The notes: generated by a model not told the origin, from the letters alone. A stretch of 64,000 bases of DNA from Deltaproteobacteria bacterium (GCA_020632715.1 JACKFA010000006.1:368501-432500), one strand, 5' to 3'. Positions 43,799-53,406 are shown, counted from the stretch's first letter. Made by a program: numbers and translations.

Positions 43799-44839
43799 AT
43801 GAGCACCCGCGACATCCCACGCGAAAAGTCCATCGACATCGCCGTCTCGGCCATCGAGCGTCAGTTCGGCAAGGGCAGCATCATGCGCCTCGGCGAGGGG
43901 CAGAACCTCGCGGGCGACGTGCCGGCGATCCCGACCGGGTGCCTCCCGCTCGACATCGCGCTCGGCATCGGCGGCGTGCCGAAGGGCCGGATCATCGAGA
44001 TCTTCGGGCCGGAGTCCTCCGGTAAGACCACGCTCGCGCTGCACATCCTCGCGAACGCGCAGAAGTCGGGCGGGGTCGTCGCCTTCGTCGACGCGGAGCA
44101 CGCGCTCGACGTGACGTACGCGCGGAAGCTCGGCGTGAAGGTGGAGGACCTGCTCATCTCCCAGCCGGACTACGGCGAGCAGGCGCTCGAGATCGCGGAC
44201 ATGCTCGTGAAGAGCAACGCGGTCGACGTGATCATCGTCGACTCGGTCGCCGCGCTCGTGCCGAAGGCCGAGCTCGAGGGCGAGATGGGCGACTCCCACA
44301 TGGGGCTCCACGCGCGCCTCATGTCGCAGGCGCTCCGGAAGCTGACGGGCTCGATCTCGAAGAGCCGCACCTGCGTCATCTTCATCAATCAGATCCGTAA
44401 CAAGATCGGGGTGATGTTCGGCAACCCGGAGACGACGACCGGCGGCAACGCGCTCAAGTTCTACGCGTCGATCCGGATGGACATCCGGCGCATCGGCTCG
44501 CTCAAGCAGGGCGACGAGGTCGTGGGCAACCAGACGCGCGTGACGGTCGTGAAGAACAAGATGGCGCCGCCCTTCAAGAAGGTGACGTTCGACATCATGT
44601 ACGGCGAGGGCATCAGCCGCGAGGGCGCGATCCTCGACGAGGGCGTCAACGCCAACATCATCGAGAAGTCGGGCTCCTGGTTCTCCTACCAGGGCGACCG
44701 CCTCGGCCAGGGGCGCGAGAACGTCAAGCAGAAGCTGAAGGAGGACACGGCGCTCGCGGACAAGATCGAGCGCGCGATCCTCGACCACTTCGGCGTGAAG
44801 ATCCCGGGCATCGAGTCGGCCACCGAGACCGCGGCGTAG
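43799..44839 (+). CDS. recA: Recombinase A
   Basis: RecA forms ATP-dependent filaments on single-stranded DNA for homologous recombination and triggers LexA cleavage. The 346-residue protein has Walker A GPESSGKT (70-77), Walker B region DVIIVDSVAALVPKAE, the L1/L2 loop region (QIRNKIGVMFGNPETTTGGNALKF in pieces) and a normal short C-terminal domain. The length is typical. The ATG at 43799 gives MSTRDIPREKSID. No recX follows; alaS is next after 228 nt. Its promoter carries a LexA-like operator. Confidence 0.98.
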   Translation: MSTRDIPREKSIDIAVSAIERQFGKGSIMRLGEGQNLAGDVPAIPTGCLPLDIALGIGGVPKGRIIEIFGPESSGKTTLALHILANAQKSGGVVAFVDAEHALDVTYARKLGVKVEDLLISQPDYGEQALEIADMLVKSNAVDVIIVDSVAALVPKAELEGEMGDSHMGLHARLMSQALRKLTGSISKSRTCVIFINQIRNKIGVMFGNPETTTGGNALKFYASIRMDIRRIGSLKQGDEVVGNQTRVTVVKNKMAPPFKKVTFDIMYGEGISREGAILDEGVNANIIEKSGSWFSYQGDRLGQGRENVKQKLKEDTALADKIERAILDHFGVKIPGIESATETAA

Positions 44840-44853
44840 AGCCGGGGAGCGAG

Positions 44854-44891
44854 GTCGGCGGTGCGCGGTCGCCTGGACCGCGCCCACCGAC
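44854..44891 (+). terminator. Putative recA terminator hairpin
   Basis: Fifteen bases after the recA stop, GTCGGCGGTGCGCGGTC pairs with GACCGCGCCCACCGAC around a GCCTG loop, with one mismatch and one bulge. No U-run follows, so it may be intrinsic-like or a processing stem. Confidence 0.5.
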
Positions 44892-45067
44892 AACGCTCTC
44901 CATCCGAGGGTAGTGGTCGCCGAGAAGCGTCACTCGGGAGCGCGGTCGCCGTCGGCCGCGCGATCACCCGCCGCGAGGGCACGGTGAATTCCCATTGCTT
45001 TTGAGGGCGCGGGTGCGAGAATCCGCGCCCCGAAAGCAGGCCAGGGAACCACTTCGAGGTGCCTCCG

Positions 45068-47716
45068 ATGAGACCGACGACAGCAGCCGAGATCCGCAAG
45101 GCGTTCGTGGACTTCTTCACCGAGCGGGGGCACCGCCACGTGAAGAGCTACGCGCTCATCCCGCCGAGCGATCCGACGCTGTTCTTCGTGAACGCCGGCA
45201 TGGTGCAGTTCAAGGACGTCTTCGTCGGCGCCCGCCAGGTCGACTACGCGACGGCGGTGACGACGCAGAAGTGCCTGCGCGTCTCGGGCAAGCACAACGA
45301 TCTCGAGAACGTGGGCCGCACGGCGCGCCACCACACGTTCTTCGAGATGCTCGGGAACTTCAGCTTCGGCGACTACTTCAAGCGCGACGCCATCCGCTAC
45401 GCGTGGGACTTCCTGACGGGCGTCTGCGGGCTCGACGTCGACAAGCTCCACGTCTCCGTCCACCCGGAGGACGACGAGGCCTTCGGCCTCTGGCGCGAGC
45501 ACTCGACGCTCCCCGCGGAGCGGATCCACCGCGATCCCGACAACTTCTGGTCGATGGGCGACACCGGCCCCTGCGGGCCGTGCTCCGAGATCTACATCGA
45601 CCTCGGCGCGGCGATGTCCGGCGGCAAGGAGGACGTCGCGTTCGGCACGCCCGAGGGGGATCAGCGCTACCTCGAGCTCTGGAACCTCGTGTTCATGCAG
45701 TTCGACCGCGCCGCCGACGGCACGATGACGCCGCTCCCGAAGCCCTCGATCGACACGGGCGCGGGCCTCGAGCGCCTGACCGCGGTGCTCCAGGGCAAGC
45801 TCAACAACTACGACACCGACCTCTTCCTGCCGATGATCCAGCAGGTCGCGAAGCGGGCCGGGGTCACCTACGGCGCCGGCGGCGAGACGGACGTCGCGCT
45901 CCGCGTCATCGCCGACCACAGCCGCGCCGCGGCGAACCTCATCGCGGACGGCGTCTACCCCGACAACGAGGGCCGCGGCTACGTCCTCCGCCGCGTGATG
46001 CGCCGCGCGATCCGCTTCGGCCGGATCCTCGGCATCACCGAGCCCTTCCTCGTCGACACGACCGCGACCGTCGTGGACCTCCTCGGCGACGTCTACCCCG
46101 AGCTCGCCGAGGGCAAGGACACCATCCGGCGCATCGTCCTCCAGGAGGAGACGCGCTTCGGCCGCACCATCCAGGCCGGCCTCAAGCGGCTCGGCGAGGA
46201 GGCCGAGCGGCTCGCGCAGAGCGGCGCCAAGGTGCTCGACGGGCGCGTCGCCTTCGAGCTCTACGACACGCACGGCTTCCCGCCGGATCTCACCTCCCTC
46301 ATCCTCGCGGAGAAGGGCCTCTCCTACGACCACGCCGGCTTCGAGGCGGCGATGGAGGAGCAGCGCGAGCGCGCCCGCGCGGCCAGCAAGTTCGGCACGG
46401 GCGACCTGACGGCCTACCAGGAGCTCGTCGAGACCGGCGTCCCCGCGACGCGCTTCGTCGGCTACGCCGAGGACACGGTCGCGGCCAAGGTCCTCGCGCT
46501 CCTCGTCGAGGGCGCGTCGGTCCCGCAGGCGGCGGCCGGTCAGCGCGTCGAGGTCGTGCTCGACGCGACCCCGTTCTACGCCGAGTCCGGCGGGCAGGTG
46601 GGCGACCGCGGCACGCTCACGGGCGAGGGCGTCAGCGCCCACGTGAGCGACGTGCAGAAGCCCTTCGGCGACCACTCCGTGCACGTCGCGACCGTCGCCG
46701 AGGGCACCCTCAAGGTGGGTGACCTCGTCGCCGCCTCGATCGACGTGCCCGCGCGCGACGCGACGCGCCGGAACCACAGCGCGACGCACCTCCTCCACGA
46801 CGCGCTCCGCAAGGTCCTCGGCGACCACGTGCGGCAGCGTGGCTCGATGGTCGGGCCGGCGCGCCTCCGCTTCGACTTCAGCCACACGGGCGGCATGACG
46901 GACACCGAGATCCGGCAGGTCGAGGAGCTCGTGAACGCGCGCGTCGTCGCGAACGAGCCGGTCGAGACCGAGATCCTCGCCATGGACGACGCCATCGCGG
47001 CCGGCGCCATCGCGTTCTTCGAGGAGAAGTACGGCGACACGGTCCGCATGCTCCGCGTCGGCAGCGAGTCGATCGAGCTCTGCGGCGGCACGCACGCCCG
47101 CGCGACCGGCGACATCGGGCTCTTCAAGATCGTCGGCGAGGCGGCGATCTCGAGCGGCGTCCGCCGCGTCGAGGCCGTCACGGGCATGGAGGCGGTGCAC
47201 TGGGTGCAGCGCCGCGACGCCGCGGTCCGCGCCATCGCCGACCGCCTGAACGTCGGCGCCGACCAGATCGTCGAGCGCGTCGACCGCCTCCTCGACGACC
47301 GGAAGGAGCTCGACCACGCGCTCTCGCAGGCGAAGCTCGAGGCGCGGCGCGCGATGGCGATGGGCAAGGTCGCGCAGGCGAAGGAGATCGGCGGGCTCAA
47401 GGCGGCCTTCGTCCGCCTCGACGGCGTCCCCGGGAAGGACATCCGGAGCCTCGCGGAGGCCCTGAAGGACCAGCTCGGCTCGGGCGCGATCCTGGTCGCC
47501 GGCGCCGACGGCGCCAAGGTGAGCCTCGTGGTCGCGGTCGTGGGCGACGCCGGCAAGAAGCTCCACGCCGGCAAGATCGTCGGCGACCTCGCGCCTATCG
47601 TGGACGGCCGCGGCGGCGGCAAGCCCGATGTGGCACAGGCCGGTGGCGCCGACGCGAGCCGCCTCGGCGAGCTCGAGGGCGCCTTCTACGACAAGGTCTC
47701 GGCCGCCCTCGGCTGA
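45068..47716 (+). CDS. alaS: Alanyl-tRNA synthetase
   Basis: AlaS charges tRNA-Ala and edits misacylated tRNA. The 882-residue product has the class II core (FVDFFTERGHRHVKS, FVNAGMVQFKDVF, RHHTFFEMLGNFSFGDYF), the editing domain with HSATHLLHDAL (~570) and CGGTHA (~672), and a C-terminal DHHA1-like oligomerisation region ending GRGGGKPDVAQAGG. ATG 45068 is preferred because GAGG lies eight bases upstream; GTG 45059 would add three residues. It follows recA, a common neighbour of alaS in deltaproteobacteria. Confidence 0.97.
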   Translation: MRPTTAAEIRKAFVDFFTERGHRHVKSYALIPPSDPTLFFVNAGMVQFKDVFVGARQVDYATAVTTQKCLRVSGKHNDLENVGRTARHHTFFEMLGNFSFGDYFKRDAIRYAWDFLTGVCGLDVDKLHVSVHPEDDEAFGLWREHSTLPAERIHRDPDNFWSMGDTGPCGPCSEIYIDLGAAMSGGKEDVAFGTPEGDQRYLELWNLVFMQFDRAADGTMTPLPKPSIDTGAGLERLTAVLQGKLNNYDTDLFLPMIQQVAKRAGVTYGAGGETDVALRVIADHSRAAANLIADGVYPDNEGRGYVLRRVMRRAIRFGRILGITEPFLVDTTATVVDLLGDVYPELAEGKDTIRRIVLQEETRFGRTIQAGLKRLGEEAERLAQSGAKVLDGRVAFELYDTHGFPPDLTSLILAEKGLSYDHAGFEAAMEEQRERARAASKFGTGDLTAYQELVETGVPATRFVGYAEDTVAAKVLALLVEGASVPQAAAGQRVEVVLDATPFYAESGGQVGDRGTLTGEGVSAHVSDVQKPFGDHSVHVATVAEGTLKVGDLVAASIDVPARDATRRNHSATHLLHDALRKVLGDHVRQRGSMVGPARLRFDFSHTGGMTDTEIRQVEELVNARVVANEPVETEILAMDDAIAAGAIAFFEEKYGDTVRMLRVGSESIELCGGTHARATGDIGLFKIVGEAAISSGVRRVEAVTGMEAVHWVQRRDAAVRAIADRLNVGADQIVERVDRLLDDRKELDHALSQAKLEARRAMAMGKVAQAKEIGGLKAAFVRLDGVPGKDIRSLAEALKDQLGSGAILVAGADGAKVSLVVAVVGDAGKKLHAGKIVGDLAPIVDGRGGGKPDVAQAGGADASRLGELEGAFYDKVSAALG

Positions 47717-47745
47717 GCCGCGCGCGCCACTCCGGCATGGTTCGT

Positions 47746-47773
47746 CGGCTCGGGCCGTTGAGTCCCCGAGCCG
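47746..47773 (+). terminator. Putative alaS terminator hairpin
   Basis: CGGCTCGGG (47746-47754) and CCCGAGCCG (47765-47773) form a perfect 9-bp stem with a 10-base loop, 30 nt after the alaS stop. A downstream U-run is lacking. Confidence 0.5.
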
Positions 47774-47806
47774 GCGCCGTGCGCCGCCCCGCGGACACTC
47801 CCATCC

Positions 47807-47836
47807 TTGACACCGCGCCCGGGCGCGACCCAAGAT
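47807..47836 (+). promoter_or_regulatory. Putative promoter of the exported HEAT protein gene
   Basis: TTGACA (47807-47812), an 18-bp spacer and CAAGAT (47831-47836), 43 nt before the GTG start. Confidence 0.5.
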
Positions 47837-47878
47837 GCCGCGCGCTGAGCAATCGGCAACGTTTTCAATGAGGTTCAC

Positions 47879-50113
47879 GTGACGAAGCGACTCGCCCTCA
47901 CCCTCGCCCTGACGCTCCTGCCGGCGGCCGCGCTCGCGGTGCCCGCGCAGTACTACGCGCCGGCGCCCGGCCTGCAGGAGGGCGGTCCCGAGCTGTACGT
48001 GCCGGTCGCGTTCGACGCGCCGACGCGCCTGACGGGCTCGGCCCTCGCGGACGCTGGGCTCGCGGAGCTCAAGAAGGCGCTCCCGGACGCGCAGGCGGTC
48101 ACCGTCGCGTACAAGGGCACCGCCGCCGAGGTCACCGTCGACGCGGCGAAGTCCGCGGACGCGGCGGTCGCGGATCGTGCGCTCGGCGCGGTCTTCTACA
48201 CGCTCCGCGGCGCGGGCTTCACCGAGGTCCGGAGCGGGGGCGCGCCGCTCAGCGCGGGCTCGTTCTCGCGCGGCGCCTACCTCGCGGTGGTGCCGCTGCC
48301 GGCGGCCCTGCCGGTCGGGAGCCTGAGCGCTGGCTTCGTTCGGGTCGGCGACGCGGTCATGCCGGCGGCCGAGTTCTACGACAAGCTGACGAAGGGCGAC
48401 CCCGCCGTGCAGGCCGCCGCGCGCGCGCTCCTCGCGTCGGGCGGGCGCGAGGTGAAGCTCGGCCTCCTCGGCTGGCTCACGACGCTCCGCCTGAAGGACC
48501 AGGAGGCCGCGATCATCGAGCGCACGAAGGACGCCGATCCCGCGGTGCGCCTGAAGGCGGTCGAGCTCCTGAAGGGCAACACCTCGAAACCCGCGACGAA
48601 GGCCCTCGAGGACGTCGTCGCCAACGACACCGCGGGCGACGTGAAGCTCGCCGCGGTGCGGCAGCTCGTCGCCGCCGGGCGCAAGGAGTTCGGCAAGTAC
48701 CTGCTCCTCGACAAGCTGACGAGCACCGACGCGGCCGTCGTCGTGGACGCGCTGAACGGGCTCGTGAAGGCGAACGACCCGGCGTTCGCGCCGGGGATCG
48801 CCGGGCTCGCGAGCCACGGCAACCCGACCGTGCGTGAGGCGGCCGTGATGGGCCTCCGGACGATGAAGCAGTACGCGCTCCTCGCCGGGCTCTTGAAGGA
48901 CGAGAAGCTCTCGCAGGACGTCCGGGCGAGCGCCGCGAAGGTGCTCGCGGCCGAGGGCGCCGGCGCGGAGCGCGCCGCGGGGGTGAGCTGGCTCGTCGTC
49001 AACGGGAACGCGGAGGACGCCAAGGCGGCGGCCGACCAGGCGGGGAGCGAGCGGCTCGCCGGCACGACGGACGCCCTCGGGAAGGCGCTCGGCCGGAGCG
49101 AGGCCGAGGTCCGCCTCGCCGCGTCGAAGGCGCTCGGCGTCATCAAGGACACGGCAGGGCTGCAGCCGCTCGCGAACGCGGTGCGCGCGACGAAGGACAC
49201 CGCGGAGCGGGCGGCGTTCTCGGAGCAGGCGGCGGCGATCATCGCGGCGCAGCCGCTCGATCAGGTCATCAAGATCGCGCAGTCGTCGGACGTCACCGTG
49301 CGCGAGCTCGCCATCAAGGCGCTCGCCGCGTTCAACCAGGACAAGCCGAACAAGAAGGCGCTCGACGTGCTCATGGCCGCGCTCTCCGAGAAGGAGGCCA
49401 CCATCCGCGAGGCCGCGGCGTACGCGCTCGCGCGCGTGCCCGACGAGGCGACCGTGAAGGCGCTCGTGGCGCTCAAGGGCGACGCCGACGCGGAGGTCCG
49501 CGCGCAGGTCGCCTATGCTGTCGCGCGCTCGAAGCACCCGGAGGCCGACGCCATCCTGCTCGCGGCCCTCGACGATCGCGACGAGAGCGTGAAGATCGCG
49601 GCCATCGAGGGGGCGCGCGTCCGCAACATGGCGTCGGCGCTCGACAAGGTGAAGCTCCTCACCGCGCACCGGAAGATGGAGGTGAAGCGCGAGGCGATGC
49701 GCACGACGCTCGCGCTCGCGAAGCCCGGCGATCCGACGCTCTTCGACGTCTACGCGAAGGCGATGCTCGAGCAGGACAACGAGCTCCGCCTCCTCGCGGT
49801 CGACGGGCTCGGCGGCTACCCGGGCGATCCGCGCGCCGCGCAGGCCATCGGCACGGCCGTCACCGACGAGGCCGCGAGCAAGGAGCTCAAGCTTCACGCG
49901 CTCGAGGTGCTGTCGAAGCTGAAGCCCGACGACGCCGTCGAGCACGTGGTCCGCGGCCTCTTCGACCGCGACCGCGACGTGAAGATCGCGACTCTCGCCG
50001 CGCTCGAGAAGCTCCACAGCGACAAGGCGACGCGCCCGCTCCAGGAGTTCATCCTCGGTGAGTCCGACAAGGCGGTCGCCGACCGCGCGCAGCAGGTGCT
50101 CGACACCCTCTGA
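47879..50113 (+). CDS. Exported HEAT-repeat protein
   Basis: A 744-residue protein with a signal peptide (LALTLALTLLPAAALA, cleaved near 20). The first ~175 residues of the mature part are a unique beta/alpha domain. From ~175 to the end run a dozen or more HEAT repeats (DPAVRLKAVELLKGNTSKPAT, DVTVRELAIKALAAFNQDKPN, ATIREAAAYALARVPDEATV, DRDVKIATLAALEKLHSDKAT). HEAT arrays bind other proteins, so a periplasmic or surface scaffold role is likely but unproven. The start is GTG 47879 with GAGG six bases upstream. It is unrelated in frame to the TPR/HEAT protein at 19866. Confidence 0.82.
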   Translation: MTKRLALTLALTLLPAAALAVPAQYYAPAPGLQEGGPELYVPVAFDAPTRLTGSALADAGLAELKKALPDAQAVTVAYKGTAAEVTVDAAKSADAAVADRALGAVFYTLRGAGFTEVRSGGAPLSAGSFSRGAYLAVVPLPAALPVGSLSAGFVRVGDAVMPAAEFYDKLTKGDPAVQAAARALLASGGREVKLGLLGWLTTLRLKDQEAAIIERTKDADPAVRLKAVELLKGNTSKPATKALEDVVANDTAGDVKLAAVRQLVAAGRKEFGKYLLLDKLTSTDAAVVVDALNGLVKANDPAFAPGIAGLASHGNPTVREAAVMGLRTMKQYALLAGLLKDEKLSQDVRASAAKVLAAEGAGAERAAGVSWLVVNGNAEDAKAAADQAGSERLAGTTDALGKALGRSEAEVRLAASKALGVIKDTAGLQPLANAVRATKDTAERAAFSEQAAAIIAAQPLDQVIKIAQSSDVTVRELAIKALAAFNQDKPNKKALDVLMAALSEKEATIREAAAYALARVPDEATVKALVALKGDADAEVRAQVAYAVARSKHPEADAILLAALDDRDESVKIAAIEGARVRNMASALDKVKLLTAHRKMEVKREAMRTTLALAKPGDPTLFDVYAKAMLEQDNELRLLAVDGLGGYPGDPRAAQAIGTAVTDEAASKELKLHALEVLSKLKPDDAVEHVVRGLFDRDRDVKIATLAALEKLHSDKATRPLQEFILGESDKAVADRAQQVLDTL

Positions 50114-50122
50114 GCCCGCGGC

Positions 50123-50251
50123 GCGCCGTAGGGGCGGCCCTCGTGGCCGCCCGGCGACGCCCTGTGCAAGCGCGAGTGCCCACGGCACCAAGCGCTCAAA
50201 CCTTCGTCTCTGGGCGCCGTAGGGGCGGCCCTCGTGGCCGCCCGGCGACGC
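50123..50251. repeat. Two copies of a 38-bp GGGGCGGCCCTCGTGGCCGCCC repeat
   Basis: Identical 38-bp copies lie at 50123-50160 and 50214-50251, 91 bp apart. Each contains GGGCGGCC-CTCGT-GGCCGCCC, a perfect 8-bp stem with a five-base loop. The pair sits between two convergent genes (HEAT protein and fused E1), so it may terminate both. This word belongs to a dispersed intergenic repeat type seen in several large-genome phyla, often mistranslated as HEGRPYG peptides. Confidence 0.85.
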
Positions 50252-50301
50252 GCCGGGGACTGGTGACGCCATCTCGCATCTGCGAGATGGAGCCGGCGGC
50301 G

Positions 50302-52512
50302 TCAGGTCAGACGGTACGTCGGCGAGCGCCCGAGCCAGTGCAGCTCATTGTCGAGCCACGCGCTCGCGCGCGCGTCGGCGAGCTCCTGCAGCGCGTCGAC
50401 GACGCGTTCGACCTGGAGCGTGATCGCGTCCTCGAGGCTGCGCGCCTGCCCGACGGCGGGCGTGTCGAGCTGCCCGACCACCCGCACCGTCACGCCGGGC
50501 AAGCTCTCGACGAGGTCGCCCTGGATCTGGCGCCCGAACCCGGCGTACACGCGGTCGTTCTGCGCGATGAGCACCTTCCCGGTGCGCTGCGCGCTCGCGA
50601 GGATGGTCTCCCGGTCGTAGGGCTTCACCGTGCGCAGGTCGAACACCTCGCACTCGATCCCCCGCGTCTTCGCGAGCGTGTTCGCCGCCGACACGGCCTG
50701 CCACGCCGCCCACCCCCAGGCGACGACCGTGATGTCGCCCCCCGGGCGCCGCCGGAACGCCTTGCCGAGCGGGATCCGGTAGTCGTCGAACGGCGGCACG
50801 TCGCCCTCGCGGCGGTAGCTCTGGAGCTTCGCGGCGTCGCGGATCTCGCCCGGCAGCGCCGGCCCGAGCTTCATGCGGTAGAGCCGCTTCGGCTCGAGCT
50901 GCAGCACGGGTCCCGCGTAGTCGGTGCTCGTCCGGAGGAGCCCGTAGGCGTCATACGCGCACGACGGCGCGGTGATCACGAGCCCGGGGATGTTGCCGTA
51001 GAACCCGTCGACGCTCATCGAGTGGTAGACGGCCCCGCCGAGCACGGGGTCGACCGGCGTCCGGATCGTCACGTTGACCGGCGTCTGCCCGTTCGTCGTC
51101 CAGTAGAGGTTCCCGAGGTGCACGAACCAGTGCAGGCAGTTGAGCGTGTAGTCGCCGAACTGGATCTCGGGGATGAGCTTCAGCTCTCGATGAAGCGCCG
51201 CCCCGACCGCCGTCCCGACGATCATCGGCTCGTTGATCGGCGCGTCGCGCACGAGCCGTGGGTACTTCTCGATGAGCCGGTTCGTCACCTTGAAGACGCC
51301 GCCCCGGTGCCCGACGTCCTGCCCCCAGATCACGGCGTTCCCGGCCGCGAGCGTCCGGTCGAGCGCGAGGTTCAGCGCCTCGTTGATCTGCACCCGCGTC
51401 GTCGACATCGGGTCGACCGCCGGCTCGTCGACATCCGGGAACGGCGGGTGCGCGTGCCGCCACAGGTCATCGGTGCTCGCCGTCGGGATCGGCTCCGAGC
51501 GCGCCTGCGTCCACGCCGCGCGCACCTTGTCGAGCGTCTGCTCCATGATCGCGCCGAGCTGGTGCACGTCGAAGTAGCTCTTCCGTCGGTCGACCTCGCC
51601 GCGCCGGAAGATCGCGCTCGCCGGCAGTACCCCACGCTCGACGAGGAGCTGCCCGAACTCGAGGAGCGGGTCGCGCTCGTCGTAGTCGAACTGCCCACCC
51701 GATGAGCTCGAGTGCCCCATGAGCCGCGGCACGGACGCCACGAGCAGCGCGCTGCGCCCCTCGTTGAGCACCGTCTCGACCGCGCGCCGCGTCACCTCGT
51801 AGGTGTCTTCGAAGTCGTGCCCGTCGCACGTGAACGCGGCCGCGCCGAACGCCTCCGCGTACTTCGCGTAGTCGCGGATCCCGCGCCCGTCCTCGGGCTG
51901 CACGCTGATGGCGACGCGGTTGTCGGTCACGATCACGAGCATCGGCAGCTGCCACAGGCTCGCGGCCATCATGGCCTCGTGGAAGTCGCTCTCGCCGGTC
52001 GTCCCGTCGCCGACGACGGCCACGGCGATCCCGCGCTTGTCGAGGAGCTGGAGCCCGCGCGCGTAGCCCGCCGCCTTCCCGAGCTGCATCCCGACCGGGC
52101 TCTGCATCGGCCAGATCCCGTGCTCCGGCCGGCACATGTGCATGACCATCTGCCGCCCGCCCGAGTGCGGGTCGGTCGTGCGCGACAGCGCCTGCCGGAA
52201 GTAGTCGAGCACGAACTCGTCGTCCCCGACGAGCGACGTCGTCATCGCCGCGAGCGCGTCGCTCCGGTAGTGGCAGAAGAGCGCCACCTCGCCCGGCGGC
52301 GACCCGAGGCGCACCGCGTGGTGCAGGGCGAGCGCGGTCGCCGTCCCGTGCACCTCCTCGCCCGGCCCGCCGATCCAGAACTCGACCCCCTCGCCGCGCG
52401 TCTTCATCGCCATGCACGTCACGATCTGCGCGCGCGTGGCGAGCGCGATCTCGTAGGCGTGCCGGAGATCCGACACCGTCAGGCTGGTCGAGAGCTCCAT
52501 CTGCGTCGCCAT
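50302..52512 (-). CDS. Fused alpha/beta E1 of a branched-chain or related 2-oxoacid dehydrogenase
   Basis: A 736-residue thiamine-diphosphate enzyme in which the E1 alpha and beta subunits are one chain. Residues ~15-340 are alpha-type, with the TPP motif GDGTTGE to N198 (starting 168) and phosphorylation-loop-like GHSSSSGGQFDYDERD. From ~390 the beta-type half follows (VQINEALNLALDRTLAAG, GTAVGAALHRELKLIPEIQF, DLRTVKPYDRETIL, GFGRQIQGDLVESLPG). This fits branched-chain 2-oxoacid or pyruvate E1; the substrate is not decided by sequence. The ATG at 52512 has AGGAG nearby; the longer frame upstream is shadow. No E2 or E3 gene is adjacent. Confidence 0.88.
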   Translation of the reverse strand: MATQMELSTSLTVSDLRHAYEIALATRAQIVTCMAMKTRGEGVEFWIGGPGEEVHGTATALALHHAVRLGSPPGEVALFCHYRSDALAAMTTSLVGDDEFVLDYFRQALSRTTDPHSGGRQMVMHMCRPEHGIWPMQSPVGMQLGKAAGYARGLQLLDKRGIAVAVVGDGTTGESDFHEAMMAASLWQLPMLVIVTDNRVAISVQPEDGRGIRDYAKYAEAFGAAAFTCDGHDFEDTYEVTRRAVETVLNEGRSALLVASVPRLMGHSSSSGGQFDYDERDPLLEFGQLLVERGVLPASAIFRRGEVDRRKSYFDVHQLGAIMEQTLDKVRAAWTQARSEPIPTASTDDLWRHAHPPFPDVDEPAVDPMSTTRVQINEALNLALDRTLAAGNAVIWGQDVGHRGGVFKVTNRLIEKYPRLVRDAPINEPMIVGTAVGAALHRELKLIPEIQFGDYTLNCLHWFVHLGNLYWTTNGQTPVNVTIRTPVDPVLGGAVYHSMSVDGFYGNIPGLVITAPSCAYDAYGLLRTSTDYAGPVLQLEPKRLYRMKLGPALPGEIRDAAKLQSYRREGDVPPFDDYRIPLGKAFRRRPGGDITVVAWGWAAWQAVSAANTLAKTRGIECEVFDLRTVKPYDRETILASAQRTGKVLIAQNDRVYAGFGRQIQGDLVESLPGVTVRVVGQLDTPAVGQARSLEDAITLQVERVVDALQELADARASAWLDNELHWLGRSPTYRLT

Positions 52513-52701
52513 GTCGCTCCTGGTCGCGTCGGGCGGGGGATCGCCCGCTTGGGCCTGGCGCTCGCGCCGCGCAGCGCGCCGCCCGACCACCGGCCGCGTG
52601 TTAACACACGGGCCGCCCCGGATAAAGACGCAGCGCGTCATGCCCCAGCCGGCCTCGATGCGTCTGGCAACCCCGCCCGCGCCCGCGTACCATGGTCCGC
52701 C

Positions 52702-53406
52702 ATGAGGGTCGCCCTCCAGCTCGGCGTCGGCGCCATCTTCACGACGCTCCTCCTCGTCGTGCCCGCCCTGCACGCCGTGAGCTGGCTCGGCGTCCACCTC
52801 GACGCCGTCGCGTGGGCCCTCGTCGCCCTCCCGTTCGCCGTCCTGCTCGCCGCGGCCGGCCGCGGCCCGCTCTGGGCCGGGCTCTTCGCCTGGCCCGTCG
52901 CGCACCTCCCGGCGCTCGTCGCCGTCCCGGCGCTCTCCGACCGCTCCCTCTACACCGGCCTCTCCGGCTTCGTCGCGCTCGCGGCCGTCGCCCTCCTCGG
53001 CGTCGCCTGGTTCCTGTCGCTCCTCTGGCCCTCCGGCCGCGCCGCGCTCCGCCCCCCCGGCGCCCCGCGTCGCCCCGGCCCGCACGCGCTCGTCCTCCTC
53101 GCCCACGCGCTCTCCGTCGGCGTGTTCGGCGCCTTCGCGCTCGCCGCGACCCGCTCGCCGGACACCGACGTCGTCTCGGCGAACCTCATCCTCGTCATCG
53201 GCGTGGTCGTCGCGTTCGTGGTCGCCGGCCGCTGGGTGGCCGCCGACCTCGGCGGCGTCGTGCTCGAGCCCGCGTCTGCCGCCCGCTACCGCGCGCGTCT
53301 CCTCGTCCGCCGCCGCGTCTCGCGTCGCAGCACGGCCCTCACCGCGGTCGCGGTGGTCGTGTCGGTGCTGCTCCTCGTCCTCTGGTACCTCTCGGGGGTG
53401 TCGTGA
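52702..53406 (+). CDS. Hypothetical multi-pass membrane protein
   Basis: A 234-residue inner-membrane protein with about six hydrophobic segments (FTTLLLVVPALHAVSWL, VAWALVALPFAVLLAA, LWAGLFAWPVAHLPAL, FVALAAVALLGVAWFLSLL, ILVIGVVVAFVVAGRW, LTAVAVVVSVLLLVLWYL). A basic Arg-rich loop lies before the last helix. No family is recognised. Its TGA overlaps the GTG of the next small gene (GTGA), so the two are coupled and may form a complex. Confidence 0.72.
   Translation: MRVALQLGVGAIFTTLLLVVPALHAVSWLGVHLDAVAWALVALPFAVLLAAAGRGPLWAGLFAWPVAHLPALVAVPALSDRSLYTGLSGFVALAAVALLGVAWFLSLLWPSGRAALRPPGAPRRPGPHALVLLAHALSVGVFGAFALAATRSPDTDVVSANLILVIGVVVAFVVAGRWVAADLGGVVLEPASAARYRARLLVRRRVSRRSTALTAVAVVVSVLLLVLWYLSGVS

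Noticed and set aside
44892..45067. Possible T-box or other riboswitch before alaS
   Set aside because: No T-box consensus or specifier-loop pattern was found; only GC-rich stems and a weak promoter-like TTGCTT-N16-GAGAAT.
44930..50272. A 1780-residue open frame on the minus strand, opposite alaS and the HEAT protein
   Set aside because: It has Arg/Leu/Ala/Glu-biased composition without domains and lies wholly opposite two well-supported genes. Long antisense frames are expected at this GC content.
50140..50272. Short peptides containing HEGRPYG
   Set aside because: These are translations of the GGGGCGGCC hairpin repeat, a known cause of spurious ORF calls.
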